The translations under genes and the position numbers were made by a program. The notes under the pieces were generated by a model, which was not told the DNA's origin, made no database searches, and saw nothing but the letters and a program-made list of their open reading frames with translations. Shown one piece after another: positions 47,558-59,409 of a DNA stretch of 64,000 nucleotides. The stretch covers positions 229,721,219-229,785,218 of the forward strand of contig NC_084794.1 in the NCBI RefSeq assembly GCF_963169125.1, written 5' to 3'. This DNA is from Humulus lupulus. Its lineage: Eukaryota > Streptophyta > Magnoliopsida > Rosales > Cannabaceae. Positions within the stretch are counted from its first letter, which is position 1, and each line of letters starts with the position of its first letter.

Positions 47558-50500
47558 CTACTGATAGTAAGGTCTAAGGTGTTCGCCATTCCATGCTCGC
47601 GGTACCAGGCTCCCGTCCAATCTCGCAAGTTTGTACACACCGGACCGGATGACTGACTCTATCTGGTATGGTCCTTCCCAATTCGGCCCGAGTACACCAG
47701 CTGCTGGATCTCGTGTCTCCAAGAATACGCGTCTTAACACCAGATCTCCCACACCGAATTTTCGATCTCGAACCCTCTTGTTGAAATACCTGGTAGCTCG
47801 TTGCTGGTAGGCAGTGTTCCTTAGCTGAGCCTCGTTTCTTTTTTCTTCAATCAAGTCTAAGGTTTCTTCGAGATGAGTGTGGTTTGAGTCTTGGTCGTAA
47901 ATTTGAGTTTGGACTGTTGGAATTTCGACCTCAATAGGCAACATAGCCTCACATCCGTATGCTAGAGAGAACGGGGTATGTCCCGTTGAAGTTCGAGCAG
48001 TGGTCCTATAACCCCATAGGACTTGGGGCAATTCTTCGGGCCAACGTCCCTTCGCTTCCTCCAACTTTTTCTTTAATGAACTCTTGAGAGTTTTGTTTAC
48101 AGCCTCGACCTGGCCATTTGCCTGAGGATGAGCCACTGACGAAAAACTCTTTATTATTCCATTCTTTTCACAAAAGTTGGCAAACAAGTCGCTATCGAAC
48201 TGGGTTCCGTTGTCGGACACAATCTTCCTCGGCACCCCATATCGGCATACAATGTTCTTTACCACGAAGTCAAGGACTTTTTTGGAAGTTATTGTTGCCA
48301 ACGGTTCAGCTTCTGTCCACTTTGTGAAGTAATCCACCACGACCACAACATATTTTACACCACCTTTGCCAGTTGGGAGAGCCAATGAGGTCGATTCCCC
48401 ATACCGCGAATGGCCATGGGGATGTCAACATGGTCAGCTCGGATGGTGGAGCTCGAGGAATCGTGGCGAATCTCTGGCATTTGTCGCATTTCTTTACATA
48501 TTCGAAAGAATCTGACTTAATGGTGGGCCAAAAATATCCTTGGCGTATGATTTTCTTGGACAGGTTATGCCCCCCAGTATGGTCTCCACACAACCCTTCG
48601 TGAATTTTTTCGATGATCCTCTTGGCTTCGGGTGCAGTTACGCACCGTAGTAATGGCATGGAATACCCACTTCTATATAGCTTTTCGTCCATCATGGTGT
48701 ATCGGGGAAGCTGATACATTAACTTTCGAGCCTGGTTCCGGTCTTTTGGAAGGACACCGGTCTCGAAATATTCCACTATCGGGGTCATCCACGTTGGCTC
48801 GGACACAATCATACATACCTCTTCCTCCTCCAGCTCGTTAATGCTAGGTGCCGAGAGGTGTTCTATGGGGACAACGTTTAGTTCATCATTCTCAGTGGAG
48901 GTAGCAAGCCGAGCTAAAGCATCTGCATTTGAGTTCCGCTCTCGGGGAACCTGTTCGATCGCATAAAATTCGAAACACTCTAATGAGGATTTTTCCTTCT
49001 CTAAGTAAGCTGCCATCCTCGTGCCACGAGCCTGGTATTCTCCCAAGATTTGATTAACCACGAGCTGGGAGTCACTGTAGCAATGTATAGCTCTGGCTTT
49101 GAGCTCTTTTGCTATACGAAGTCCCGCGAGTAAAGCCTCGTATTCGACTTCATTATTTGACGCTTTGAAGCCAAATCTTAAGGCAGAATGAAATCTGCTC
49201 CCTGCGGGGGTAACCAAAATGACCCCTGCCCCCGCTCCATTTTCATTTGATGAGCCGTCGACGTAAAGTTTCCACAGCTCGTGGGCCGAGGTTATCACCT
49301 CGTCGTCGGCTATGCCAATACACTCCACTATAAAGTCAGCTAAAGCCTGAGCCCTAATTTTCGTCCTCGGGTGGTAGGTGATCTTGAACAGCCCGAGCTC
49401 AACCGCCCATTTAAGAAGTCGACCTGAAGCCTCCGTTTTGGACAAGACTTGTCGAAGTGGTTGATCAGTCAACACAAGGATGGGATGCGCCTGAAAGTAG
49501 GGGTGAAGTTTACGAGATGAATGTATTAAGCTGAGTGCCAGCTTTTCCATCAAGGGGTATCTCGATTCTGCCCCCAGTAACCTTTTACTGATGTAATAAA
49601 TAGGTCTATGTACCTTCTCTTCTTCCCGTACGAGTACTGCGCTTATCGCGTGTTTGGTGGTGGAAAGGTATAGGTGGAAAGGTATAGGTACAGTACTTCT
49701 CCCGTAACAGGTTTTGACAGGATGGGTGGTTCTGCAAGGTGCTTTTTGAGCTCCTGAAAGGCTAGCTCGCACTCCTCCGTCCATTCAAATTTCTTACCTC
49801 ATCTCAATAGGTTGAAAAATGGAAGACCACGGTCCATAGATTTCGAGATGAATCTGCTTAGGGCTGCCATCCTACCAGTCAAACTTTGGACATCTTTGTG
49901 TCTTTGAGGTGAGGGCATGTCAATTAGGGCCTGGATCTTTTCGGGGTTGGCCTCGATTCCACGAGAGTTCACGATAAAGCCCAAAAATTTTCCTGAAGAT
50001 ACCCCAAAAGTGCACTTATGAGGATTTAGCTTCATGTTATACTTTCGAAGCACGCCGAAGCACTCTTCGAGGTCATCAACATGGTTCTTGTTGAGTTGAG
50101 ACATGACAAGCATGTCATCAACATAAACTTCCATGTTGTTCCCTATTTGTTCTGAAAATATCATGTTCACGAGCCGCTGGTATGTGGCCCCAGCATTCTT
50201 GAGCCCGAATGGCATGACATTATAGCAGTATAGCCCCTTATCCATTATGAAGCTCGTATGTTCTTGGTCGGGGGTATGCATGGGAATCTGGTTATATCCA
50301 GAATAGGCATCCATGAACGACATCAGTCCATGCCCCGCCGTGGGATCCACGAGCTGATCTATCCTTGGCAATGGAAAACAATCCTTTGGGCAAGCTTTGT
50401 TGAGGTTCGAGAAGTCAATGCAGGTTCGCCACGTCCCATTAGGCTTTGGGACCAACACCGGATTAGCTACCCAGTCAGGGTAAAAAGTGTCCCTAATAAA

Positions 50501-53500
50501 TTGGTTTGCTTTCAACCTATCGACCTCCTCTTTTAGTGCCTTCTTTCTGTCTTCGTCCAGTTGTCTTCGGTTTTGTTGCTTCGGAGGGAAGCTTTTGTCT
50601 ATATTCAACGCGTGGCTAGCTATATTCGGACTTATTCCCACCATGTCCGAGTATGACCATGCAAAGACATCCTGGTTTTTCTTTAAAAAGCAAATTAGTT
50701 GCTATTTTGTCTCTTCCTAGAGGTGTTTTCCAATCTTCACCTTTTTCATGGGATTGGTTTCTTCGAGCTGAATTTCTTCGAGCTCTTCCAAGGGTTCGAG
50801 GTCAGCTTTTTCCTCAACCCTTGGATCGATCTCTTCATCAATCTCTAAGACCATTCCGTCTTTGTTTTGAATGATGGCGAGCGCTTGTGCGCTTGTCTGT
50901 TTCTTTCCTCTCAAGGAAATGTTGTAGCATTCCCTCCTAGCCAATTGATCTCCCTTCAATGTTCCAACGCCGCTTGGGGTCGGGAACTTAAGGGCCAGAT
51001 ACCTTACCGATGAGACTACCCCCAGCCCAACCAGGGCGGGTCTCCTGAGCAGAACATTGTAGGCTGAAGGTAGATCCACTACCACGAATTCCATCATCTT
51101 AGTTGTCGAGACTGGATAGTCTCCTAAGGTTACAGGTAGCTCGATGGAGCCCATGCAGGCGATTCCTTCTCCCGAAAAGCCGTATAGAGTAGTTGCACAC
51201 GCTTTCAGGTCACGAAGGGAGAGTGCCATCTTCTCGAGGGTTGCTTTATAGAGGATGTTAACTGAGCTCCCATTGTCTATGAGAACTCGGTGGACCCTCT
51301 TATTTTCCATCTGGAGAGTGATAACCAGAGGATCATGGTGAGGAAACTGAACATGGGATGCGTCTTCCTCAGTAAAAGTAATTGGTTGGGATTCGATCCT
51401 CTGACTTTTTGGAGCTCTAGGTTTGGGTTCGTAGGGAGACCCGTCCCCAGTCTTCAGCTCGTTAACATATCTCTTTTGGGCATTTCTGCCCGTTCCTGCG
51501 GGGTGAGGCCCTCCCAAGATGGTTATCACATCCTCTCCATCAATCGGCGGGGGCCTATCCTCTTCCCGAGTTCGGGAATTATTGTTTGGTGCGGGCTGCG
51601 ATGCGGCAACTCTCTGGTTCGCAGTCGCCTGATTAGTACTCTGGTTCTTGACATATTGTCTAAAGTAACCTCTCGAGATCAACCCTTCGGTCTCGTCTTT
51701 CAACTATCGACATTCATCGGTAGTATGCCCGGTGTCTCTATGAAATCGGCAATACTTGCTTGAATCCCTCTTGGACTTCTGATTTCTCATCGGGTCCGGA
51801 CGCCTAAAGGGGACCTAGTTTTCATTAGCCAGGTATATGTTCTCCCGAGACTCGTTGAGCTCGGTGTACACTCTATACATGGAGAAATATCTCTCCCCCT
51901 TCTTTTTCTTTCCTCCTTCAGCCTCGGGGTTACTTCCTTCGTTCTTTTTTCTCTTGGAAGGGTTTTCCATGGCAGGCTTCGAAGCTACCGGGTCCGCCGA
52001 GGTTGAGGTTGAGTTTACATTTATCGTTGTAGTTTCGGGCTGGGAAGTCACATTAAGTGTCGACCTCGCTTCCTCTACATTGACAAACCTCTACGCTCGT
52101 CTATTAAACTCGGTTAGGGACCTCACTAGTTTTCTTTGCATATCGTCCCAGAGGGCGCTTCTTGGAATTACTCCGGCCTGGACAGCCATTAAGTGTCCAC
52201 TGTCATCCACATTCCGAGCTCGGGCGACTTCCAAGTTAAACCTTGTAAGGTAACTTTTTAATGTTTCTCCTGGTTGTTGCTGAACATTAGTTAGGGTTGA
52301 CGCCTCAGGTCGAACCCCCATCATGGCTTTGAACTGCTTTTTGAAGTCTTTAGACAGCTGCTCCCAAGAGTTTATTGAATGTCTCTTATATTTTTCAAAC
52401 CAACTTTTAGCTGGTCCTGTCAATTATGCTGGAAATAACATGCATCTGAGCTCGTAACCCACGTTACTGGCTCTCATTATGGTGTTGAACGTACTCAGAT
52501 GACTATATGGGTCGATTTTTCCTTCGAACGTCGAGACGTGAGGGATCCGAAACCCTTGTGGAAATGGGGTGTTGGAAATATGGGGAGCAAACGGTTCAAG
52601 CTCCTCATCAGAATCTTCATATCGATCATGCTCTTGCTCGTTTTTCAAAAGCCTGAATGCCTTTTCCAGCTGATCGATTCTCTCTAGGACTGGGTCCGCG
52701 AGAGGCAAATTTTGGAATCGGTTGTCGTCGATCACAATTCCAGGCTCGCGTCTCCGTAAAGGATCTTTACACCTATTCAAGCGATCCCTCAGGTCCGGAT
52801 TTATCGGGTCAACATTACCCCGACTCTGATTCAGGTGTTCTCGCAGGTCGGGGCGATTTCTGCGGCTTCCAATATTCTTACGACCTCGGTCATGCTTGCT
52901 GACCGACCTGGTGTCTCCAGAATCGTCGCTGGTAAAAATCGTCGCATAGTTATTTCGAGATGGATTTCTTCCATGCTGCCTCGTCTCTGCCGTGCGAGAC
53001 CGGGATGCTTGACTTCTTTCTGATGGGGCGCCTCTCCGTTCCTGGAAAGCCTCCCCGTTTCCTTGTCTCTCTCCTGCACGCCTTTCTCCCTGATCTCGAA
53101 CTGGTTGAGCATTCCTGCGAGGGGGCGAAGGATATCTTATTGGTGATGGAGGGAACCGTATGGGCGACAGTGGCTGCCACCCATTTCGCGGCCTAGATGG
53201 TCCAGAGTTTACCCGAGATGGGTTGGTTGCGTGTGGTGCATTCCCAGGGGCTTGAGTCCGAGCCTCTGTAGGGGCTCGATTGTTCTCAGTTCCCCCAGGT
53301 GCTTCCACAGGTAGGTTAACCGGAGCCCTAGCCCGAGTACTCCTCTGGGGCCTAGGTGGAGCGGATGGCTCTGCGGGTGCTGGAGGTTGAGCCGGCCTCC
53401 TCATGGCAGCATCTTTCCGTGGACGCCCACGGGGTCTACGGGGAGGAACATGTACGTCCCTTGGAGGAGGGGCTTGGTTTTCACGCGGAGGCGGGGGCTG

Positions 53501-53770
53501 AGCCACCTGCGCCTCTGCGGCTATCCTTGCCAACTCCTCATTCCGTTTGTTGGCCTCCGCCAACTGCTGTTTCAGTTGCCGGTTCTCGAGTTCCACAATA
53601 GGAACATATCGCTCAAGATTGTAGTACATATCCTCATCTCTTGGTGGAGGAGGTGGTCCCCTAGAATCGGAGGATCCACTCCTTTCTTCGACATCTGGGT
53701 TTTCCATCGGCTGTTTCCCAGGACGTCTTGGATAATTCTCTTCAGGTGTATTATGATTATTAGTGGCCAT
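47558..53770 (-). pseudogene. Element C gag-pol (broken)
   Basis: Starts MATNNHNTPEENYP at 53770, 27 bp inside the PBS. Gag has a Pro/Arg-rich N-terminus, the core (GPAKSWFEKY, about 52410) and a knuckle CRFHRDTGHTTDEC near 51720-51760. Protease is IDNGSSVNILY near 51270. RT has YVDDM at 50111-50125. RNase H and archaeal RNase H (YVDGSSNENGAG) span about 49700-48900. Integrase has HEGLCGDHTGGH and the DDE motifs, and ends GEHLRPYYQ at 47558. Seven in-frame stops lie near 52424, 52091, 51815, 51704, 50717, 50702 and 49799. A 14-bp tandem duplication at 49662-49689 and an apparent 2-bp loss near 48374 shift the frame between them. The original frame returns after the second. Non-functional. Confidence 0.93.
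49662..49689 (+). repeat. 14-bp tandem duplication in element C pol
   Basis: GGAAAGGTATAGGT occurs twice in direct succession (49662-49675, 49676-49689), inside the RNase H region. It shifts the minus-strand frame. Confidence 0.92.
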
Positions 53771-53796
53771 GACTTTTTCAGGAATGAATGCTTAAG

Positions 53797-53815
53797 GCTC
53801 TCAATGAAAGCACCA
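53797..53815 (-). other. Primer-binding site of element C
   Basis: The minus strand reads TGGTGCTTTCATTGAGAGC, three bases inside the LTR end, identical to that of element D. Confidence 0.8.
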
Positions 53816-53818
53816 AAC

Positions 53819-54614
53819 TGTTGACGCCGTTTTTCGTCAACAGTGAAAGAAGAGCACGTAAATAATAATCAGTAATGGCCAATAAAAATATGATAATACA
53901 AACACGATTTTTTACGTGGTTCAGCAGTTAAATCTGCCTAGTCCACGAGTCATTCTTATTAAGACTTAAGAATATCTCTGAAAATCCTTCAAGGATGAAT
54001 TCTCCAGAGTTTTCCTCAAGCTCACAAAAGTTCCGTCCTTTACAATAGTGCATGACCTCTCTATTTATAGAGAAGATTGCATAATACTATCCCACATATT
54101 TCGGGTAGTTACTCTATATTTGCAAATAGATTAAATGGCATTAAATGCCTGCAATCCAATGTAAAAGGAAACATCCCCTGAAGACCAGGGGCGTATAACT
54201 AATCAAATAATATCCCCTGATTGTAGGGAATTTACAGTAATAAATGTCGACCGCGTCTTGTTGTTGATGACTCATTAGGATATTCAAAGTTATTATCCTA
54301 TATCACCAAGGCCATATTCTCCCAGGTTTCTGACTGACTTTCGAGTTATAACGTATCCCGAGGCCACATGGCTTCGAGCTCGTACGTGCATCAGGCTCGG
54401 AGCCCCTGATCCGAGGTTATCCCTGAGAACAGACGCACCTCGGGGCCTACCTATCGAGCTCATGAGGACTTCGAGGCTACCATCTTCGAAGTCGTCTCTG
54501 CTTCGCCAGCTCGTTGTTTATATTTTGAATCATATTCCAGACTTTACGAATTCATCCATTATGAATCCAGATTTCGAGGTCACAATTTTCATGGCTCGAA
54601 ATCTGGGTATAACA
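53819..54614 (-). mobile_element. Element C 5' LTR
   Basis: 796 bp, the partner of 42317-43113, with the same hairpin end and TATA box. Adjacent to the PBS, so this is the 5' LTR of the minus-strand element. Confidence 0.95.
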
Positions 54615-54880
54615 CAATGGCTCCTTTAGTTGCAACAAACAACGAACTATATTAGACAAATTCGTTACTAGTTGCACAAGGAACAAGGACCATACTCATC
54701 CTAATGAGTTTTTTTTTCATTATTATCTGATATTAGAAATCTTGTGTCCAATTTCTTAGGAGTATAGATCTATCATGTTAATAGTTCTATGAATAATGTG
54801 GTTCATGCTTTAGCCAAATTTGCTCTTATGGTGGATACAAATTATGTCTGGTTGGAGAATGTTCAACCTCCAATTGTGTC
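54615..54880 (+). pseudogene. LINE remnant, 3' part (RNase H C-terminus)
   Basis: Continuation of the LINE at 41193-42316. It shows LHKEQGPYSS, then IYHVNSSMNNVVHALAKFAL (about 54765-54830), the conserved end of plant LINE RNase H. VDTNYVWLENVQPPIVS follows, where the hAT element interrupts it. The LINE resumes at 56701 (IVSIIFDDFF) and fades by about 56745. Stops and frame changes are present. Confidence 0.82.
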
Positions 54881-56700
54881 TACGGGTGTTTGTGATGTGG
54901 CCAATGTCGTTTCTTTTACCAATTTATTAGACCGCACCACACATGTGATTTAAATAATTTTCCAAACCGCACTCACACCGCATAAACCTCAAATTGCACC
55001 ACAGAAATGTGGTGCAGTGTGGTGCGGTGTGGTGCAGTGTGGGCAATTTACACCTATCTCCAAATTATTTAACAATTAAACATTATAATAAAGATTCATA
55101 ATAAAATCAGTACACAAAATCATAACTAAAGAGTGTTCAACAAAATAAGGAAAATAACAACAAATTAATAAACTTTCACCAAAGCAATAAGATTACAACA
55201 AACTAATAAACTTTCAGCATAACAACAAAAATACCACAATTCCAAATTTTAGCTCCAACTTTCAGCAACCTATTCACAGTCCACAATTTTCAAATGTTGT
55301 TGGTAAATTATCTACAAAATGAGGAGAAAATATGCATTCGATAGTAATACTTCGAAAAAATAAAAATTAATAATAATAAATTGAGATTGTGTTGTTGAAA
55401 ATTAACAATGTGTAAGAAAATTATGCAAGCAGAGTTGAGCAACTACACATTATATGTCTGATTTGTGTTGTTAATAAAATTGAGAATGTAAGAAAAACAT
55501 TTATCAAGGAACATGAACAAAATATAAACAGAGACTAACAACAAAAAATAATTGCAAATATAAGATATACAGAAGGTTTTACAATCCATAAAACTTAAAG
55601 CAGGTTCACAACCTATCACAAGTTATTTTTCCAAATTCAGGAATATGATAGAACCCAAGTAGGATCCTCAAATCAATAACAAAGAAAATAGACAGCAAGT
55701 AGAAATAGAGACAAATTAAAAGTAGAAATAAATAGATTATAGACAAATATGAAAATAGTTGTTTAATAACAATCAAGATGATCCCCTTCTCCACTACTAC
55801 CCAATTTATTACAATGACTCATGTATTCTATTATCTATATGCTATCTAGATGTTTATCAGAATCTAATATCATCTACCTAAGAGTTGGAACACCCATAAC
55901 TAGAGGCAGAAGTCATAAATCCTTATTAACTAGCTCTACTGCCTCCTCATCATATCTTTCTCATACCAAAACACATCCAATACATCCTCCTCTATTCTAG
56001 TATCTAAAATTTGTATGTAACTATATCTCATACGCATAAAACCAAATACCAAAAAAAAAAAAAACAATGGACAGAGTAAATGTCAAATCTCAAATTTGAG
56101 AAGTCACAAATGTTGAACATTCTCATCATTAAAATACCAAAATAAAATTGCAGATAGTGGTTGTTATACTTAAAAAGTAACTAAACTCAACTACCAATTA
56201 AGATTTGGGTTTGTGCTAAAATACAGGAACACAATGATGCTAAAATTAAAAAACTTATGAACACAATGACATGCGCACACACAGTAGTACTACTGTACAA
56301 GAGGCAAGAGAAGGGAGAGACCGTGACCTTGTGCCAGTGTCGTTAGATGAGGGAAGTCCCATGAGGGAAAGGCTGGGTGAGGGTGAGAGTGAGGCAGGAA
56401 TGTGGCCGTGTGTGAGGGAGACGGAGAGATTGAGTGTGTCGGCTGAAAGAGTGTGAGTGAAAAGATAGGGAAGTTAATATGTTATTATGTTGCCCTAAAA
56501 TTATTGGGTTGGGCTCATATTATGGTAAAAGTAAAAAATATATATTAAAAAATGGTTTTTTTGTAATACTGTGGTGCAATGAGGTTTGAGTTGCATTTAT
56601 CAAATTTAAAACCGCACCGAGCTGTTTAGAAAAAATACATTTCACAACCTATATTTTGGTACAGTGTGGTGCTGTATAGGCGGTTTGATGAGCACGTCTA
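54881..56700. mobile_element. Non-autonomous hAT-type DNA transposon
   Basis: 1820 bp flanked by the perfect 8-bp duplication ATTGTGTC (54873-54880 and 56701-56708), the hAT size. Ends are TACGGGTGTTTGTGATG and, on the other strand, TAGACGTGCTCATCAAACC. These are imperfect terminal repeats of the TAGGGGTGTTCA type seen in plant hATs. Subterminal GTGGTGCGGTGTGGTGC and AACCGCACC motifs lie in both orientations at 54928-55050 and 56560-56690. Short ORFs inside show no transposase domain. The insertion splits the LINE 3' end. Confidence 0.82.
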
Positions 56701-56904
56701 ATTGTGTCTATTATATTTGATGATTTTTTTGGTAGTATTTGATGACTTAATTAAGTAATATACCAACACCTTTATTTAAAATATATATATGTCTTATTTA
56801 AATTTATGTCTAATAAATAATATTCAGATACATCATTTAAATCCAAATATATATGAATTTTCTAAATATTATATTTTGAAAAAAAAATAACTTACATATA
56901 TATA

Positions 56905-57306
56905 GGGGAATTTTCCAGTAGGGGCTTCACTTTAAACCCTACCGGTGGACTTTCAGTGTTCTCGACCCGTGAACAGTTTTTGGCGCAATTTTTTTTATGA
57001 CTGTGTATATTGTAGCTATTTAGGGCATCCTGCAAATTTTCAGAAAATTTTGAATAGTTTACAGTACCGAAAACTAGGTTCAAACATGTTGTTGCACGCG
57101 TGACTAATTTTTTTTATGCACGTGGAAAGCAACATGTTTGAACCTAGTTTTCGGTATTGTAAACTATTCGGAATTTTCTGAAAATTTGCAGGATGCTCTA
57201 AATAGCTACAATATACACGGTTATAAAAAAAATCACTCCGAAAACTGTTCACAGGTAGAGAAACATTGAGAACTCTACCAGTAGGGCTTAAAGTGAAAAA
57301 TTGTCA
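56905..57306. mobile_element. Foldback MITE, copy 1
   Basis: About 400 bp forming one long inverted repeat. The left arm runs GGGGCTTCACTTTAAACCC ... GAAAACTAGGTTCAAACATG, and the right arm repeats it in reverse, with a short AT-rich loop near 57100-57115. Outer ends start GGGGAATT and end AATTGTC, flanked by AT-rich TATATA sequence, so the target duplication is unclear. No coding sequence. Confidence 0.85.
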
Positions 57307-58680
57307 TATATAGATATAGTGGCCAAAAAATTTGATTTATGCCTAAACAATCTTGGCCCAACTACAAACCAATCCTAGACCAATCCTATACCAGCTAACC
57401 TATGGCCCAAACGCCACATATGCCTACTCAATAAAGTTAACCAGTCAAAACCTTCTCCAGCAATCTTGAATCATGGTTAATTACATTAGACGGAGTACCC
57501 ATTGTTAGAGGACATCTTTAATTTTTAACCAAATTTTTAAATTCTTTCATTTATGCCCAATTTTTTAATCACTCTTCCCATTATGCCCTTTCTCCCACTC
57601 ACACACACTGAAACACACAGTCACGCACAACCTTCACTCATCTTCTTCTTCCCCATGACGCAAATGATCTTTGAGTATCTCACCAGTCCAGTTCACCACC
57701 AACAATTGCTTCTCTCACCACTGCACTTTTGGCACCATTAATTTCAGTCACGACATAGCCCTCACTCCGGCAACTCAAGTAAATGATCTCTAAAAACCGG
57801 GTATAAATTAACTAAATATTATTGCTGGGTATATTTAGTTAATGATTTCTAAAAACGGGTAAATATGAACAAATCCCATTTTTTTGAGCTAATAAAGAAC
57901 TTAACCAACTCCAAAACCAAACTTAAGCCCACAACACAACCTAGTCAATGACCTAAGGCTATGTGGATGGTACGTTGATCCAACAAACACATGGATCAAG
58001 CCCCATGAGCTTAAAACTAAAGTAGCCTTTAGCTAGCGCGAGAGAAATAGTCTTCCTCCTATTAATGAGGAAAACCACTTTGCTAGCCTCTTCACCAGAG
58101 GTTGGATATTGGTACTCCAAGGGCTTATAAATTCCTAGTCTTAGGCTTCTATGTGAAGCATCTATTCACATAAAATCTCTTAAGCTAGAGCTTTGTTACC
58201 ATACTTTCTATCTTTAATTCAATTCACTTAATACTTACATTTAAGCTATTTGAACTAGCCTATCACCACCACTTTATGACGGAATGTGGTATTGTCTTAT
58301 TTTCTATTACTTTAATGTATCAAATTGCTTACTAACTTAACCATAGGAGTTTCTTTAGTTGGCACCACCCTAGTGTCCTAAAGCTTTCACAATCTCTTTT
58401 ATTTGTTCTATAGGTTTTCAGTGCTCGTGAACATCATCTTAATGATTTTAGACTTTCACACTCTACATATAATATTTATGTAAAAGTTTGATAGTTATAT
58501 ATGTTTTAATAATTAGATTTTATTCAATAATTGTAACTAATTTAATAATTTACGAACAAATATTTAATGAATTATAATAACTTAACATGTGAAATTAATG
58601 ACAATACAATTTTTTATTTATTTTTTAAAATATAATCATGGTTGAAGACGTAACCTTTGATTTTTTTATATAAATATATA
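57307..58680. other. AT-rich region, possible LTR debris, no gene
   Basis: No supportable coding sequence. Near 58123 GCTTATAAATTCC is followed by a leader-like stretch, so part of it may be an old LTR. The short ORF at 57553-57741 has no recognisable domain. Confidence 0.35.
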
Positions 58681-59094
58681 GGTGAATTCTCTTATAGGGG
58701 CTTCACTTTAAGCCCTACCGGTAAGATTCTCAGTGTTCTCAAGACGTGAATAGTTTTCGGCGCGATTTTTTTTTTTTACCGTATATATTGTAGCTATTTA
58801 GAGCATCCTGCAAATTTTCAGAAAATTATGAATAGTTTACAATACCGAAAACTAGGTTCAAACATGTTGTTGCATGCATGACTAATTTTTTTTATGCGCG
58901 TGAAAAACAACATGTTTGAACCTAGTTTTCGGTACTGTAAATTATTCGGAATTTTCTGAAAATTTGCAGGATGCTCTAAATAGTTACAATATATAGGTCA
59001 TAAAAAAAATCGCGCCGAAAACTGTTCACGGGTCAAGAAATACTGAGAGCCCCACCGGTAGAGCTTAAAGTGAAGCCTCTATAAAAGAATTGTC
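58681..59094. mobile_element. Foldback MITE, copy 2
   Basis: Same family as 56905-57306. Arms carry GGGGCTTCACTTTAAGCCC and GAAAACTAGGTTCAAACATG, and the loop is near 58870-58895. The flanks are again AT-rich. The two copies differ at scattered sites, so they are independent insertions or an old duplication. Confidence 0.85.
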
Positions 59095-59409
59095 TAATAT
59101 AATTATATAAAAGAGTGAGTGAATTTTTAAAAAAAATGGTTAAGTTATTTTGTCTGTAGTAGTGTGGTCAAGTTATTTTGTCTTGTAGTATATGTATATA
59201 TATATATATATTTATTTAATTTTTTTTTAAAATGTGTTTCTTTTTATTTTAATTAAGATTTAAAAAGTTAATTTTTGTAGAATATATTTTACTTTGTATT
59301 GTAGTAAATAATTTTTTATATAAAAAATATTTTTTTCTTTTTTATTTAAAAAAATAGTTAATTTTTTTGGTCAAGATTTTAAAAAATGGTTTTTTTAAAA
59401 TAAATCTAA

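Larger units (their letters stand above)
42317..54614 (-). mobile_element. Element C: complete Tat-type LTR retrotransposon
   Basis: 12,298-bp element on the minus strand, with LTRs at 53819-54614 (5') and 42317-43113 (3'). The target duplication is CAACG (42312-42316) against CAATG (54615-54619), one mismatch. On the minus strand the order is PBS, gag-pol, tandem array, antisense ORF (plus strand here), polypurine tract (plus-strand 43114-43130), LTR. I count about 16 substitutions and one indel between the LTRs by eye, near 98% identity. All coding parts are broken. It belongs to the same family as element B. Confidence 0.96.

Noticed and set aside
56271..56456. 61-residue ORF in the hAT element as a transposase fragment
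   Set aside because: No hAT catalytic or dimerisation motif; Glu/Arg-rich sequence reflects GAGAGGGA-type composition.
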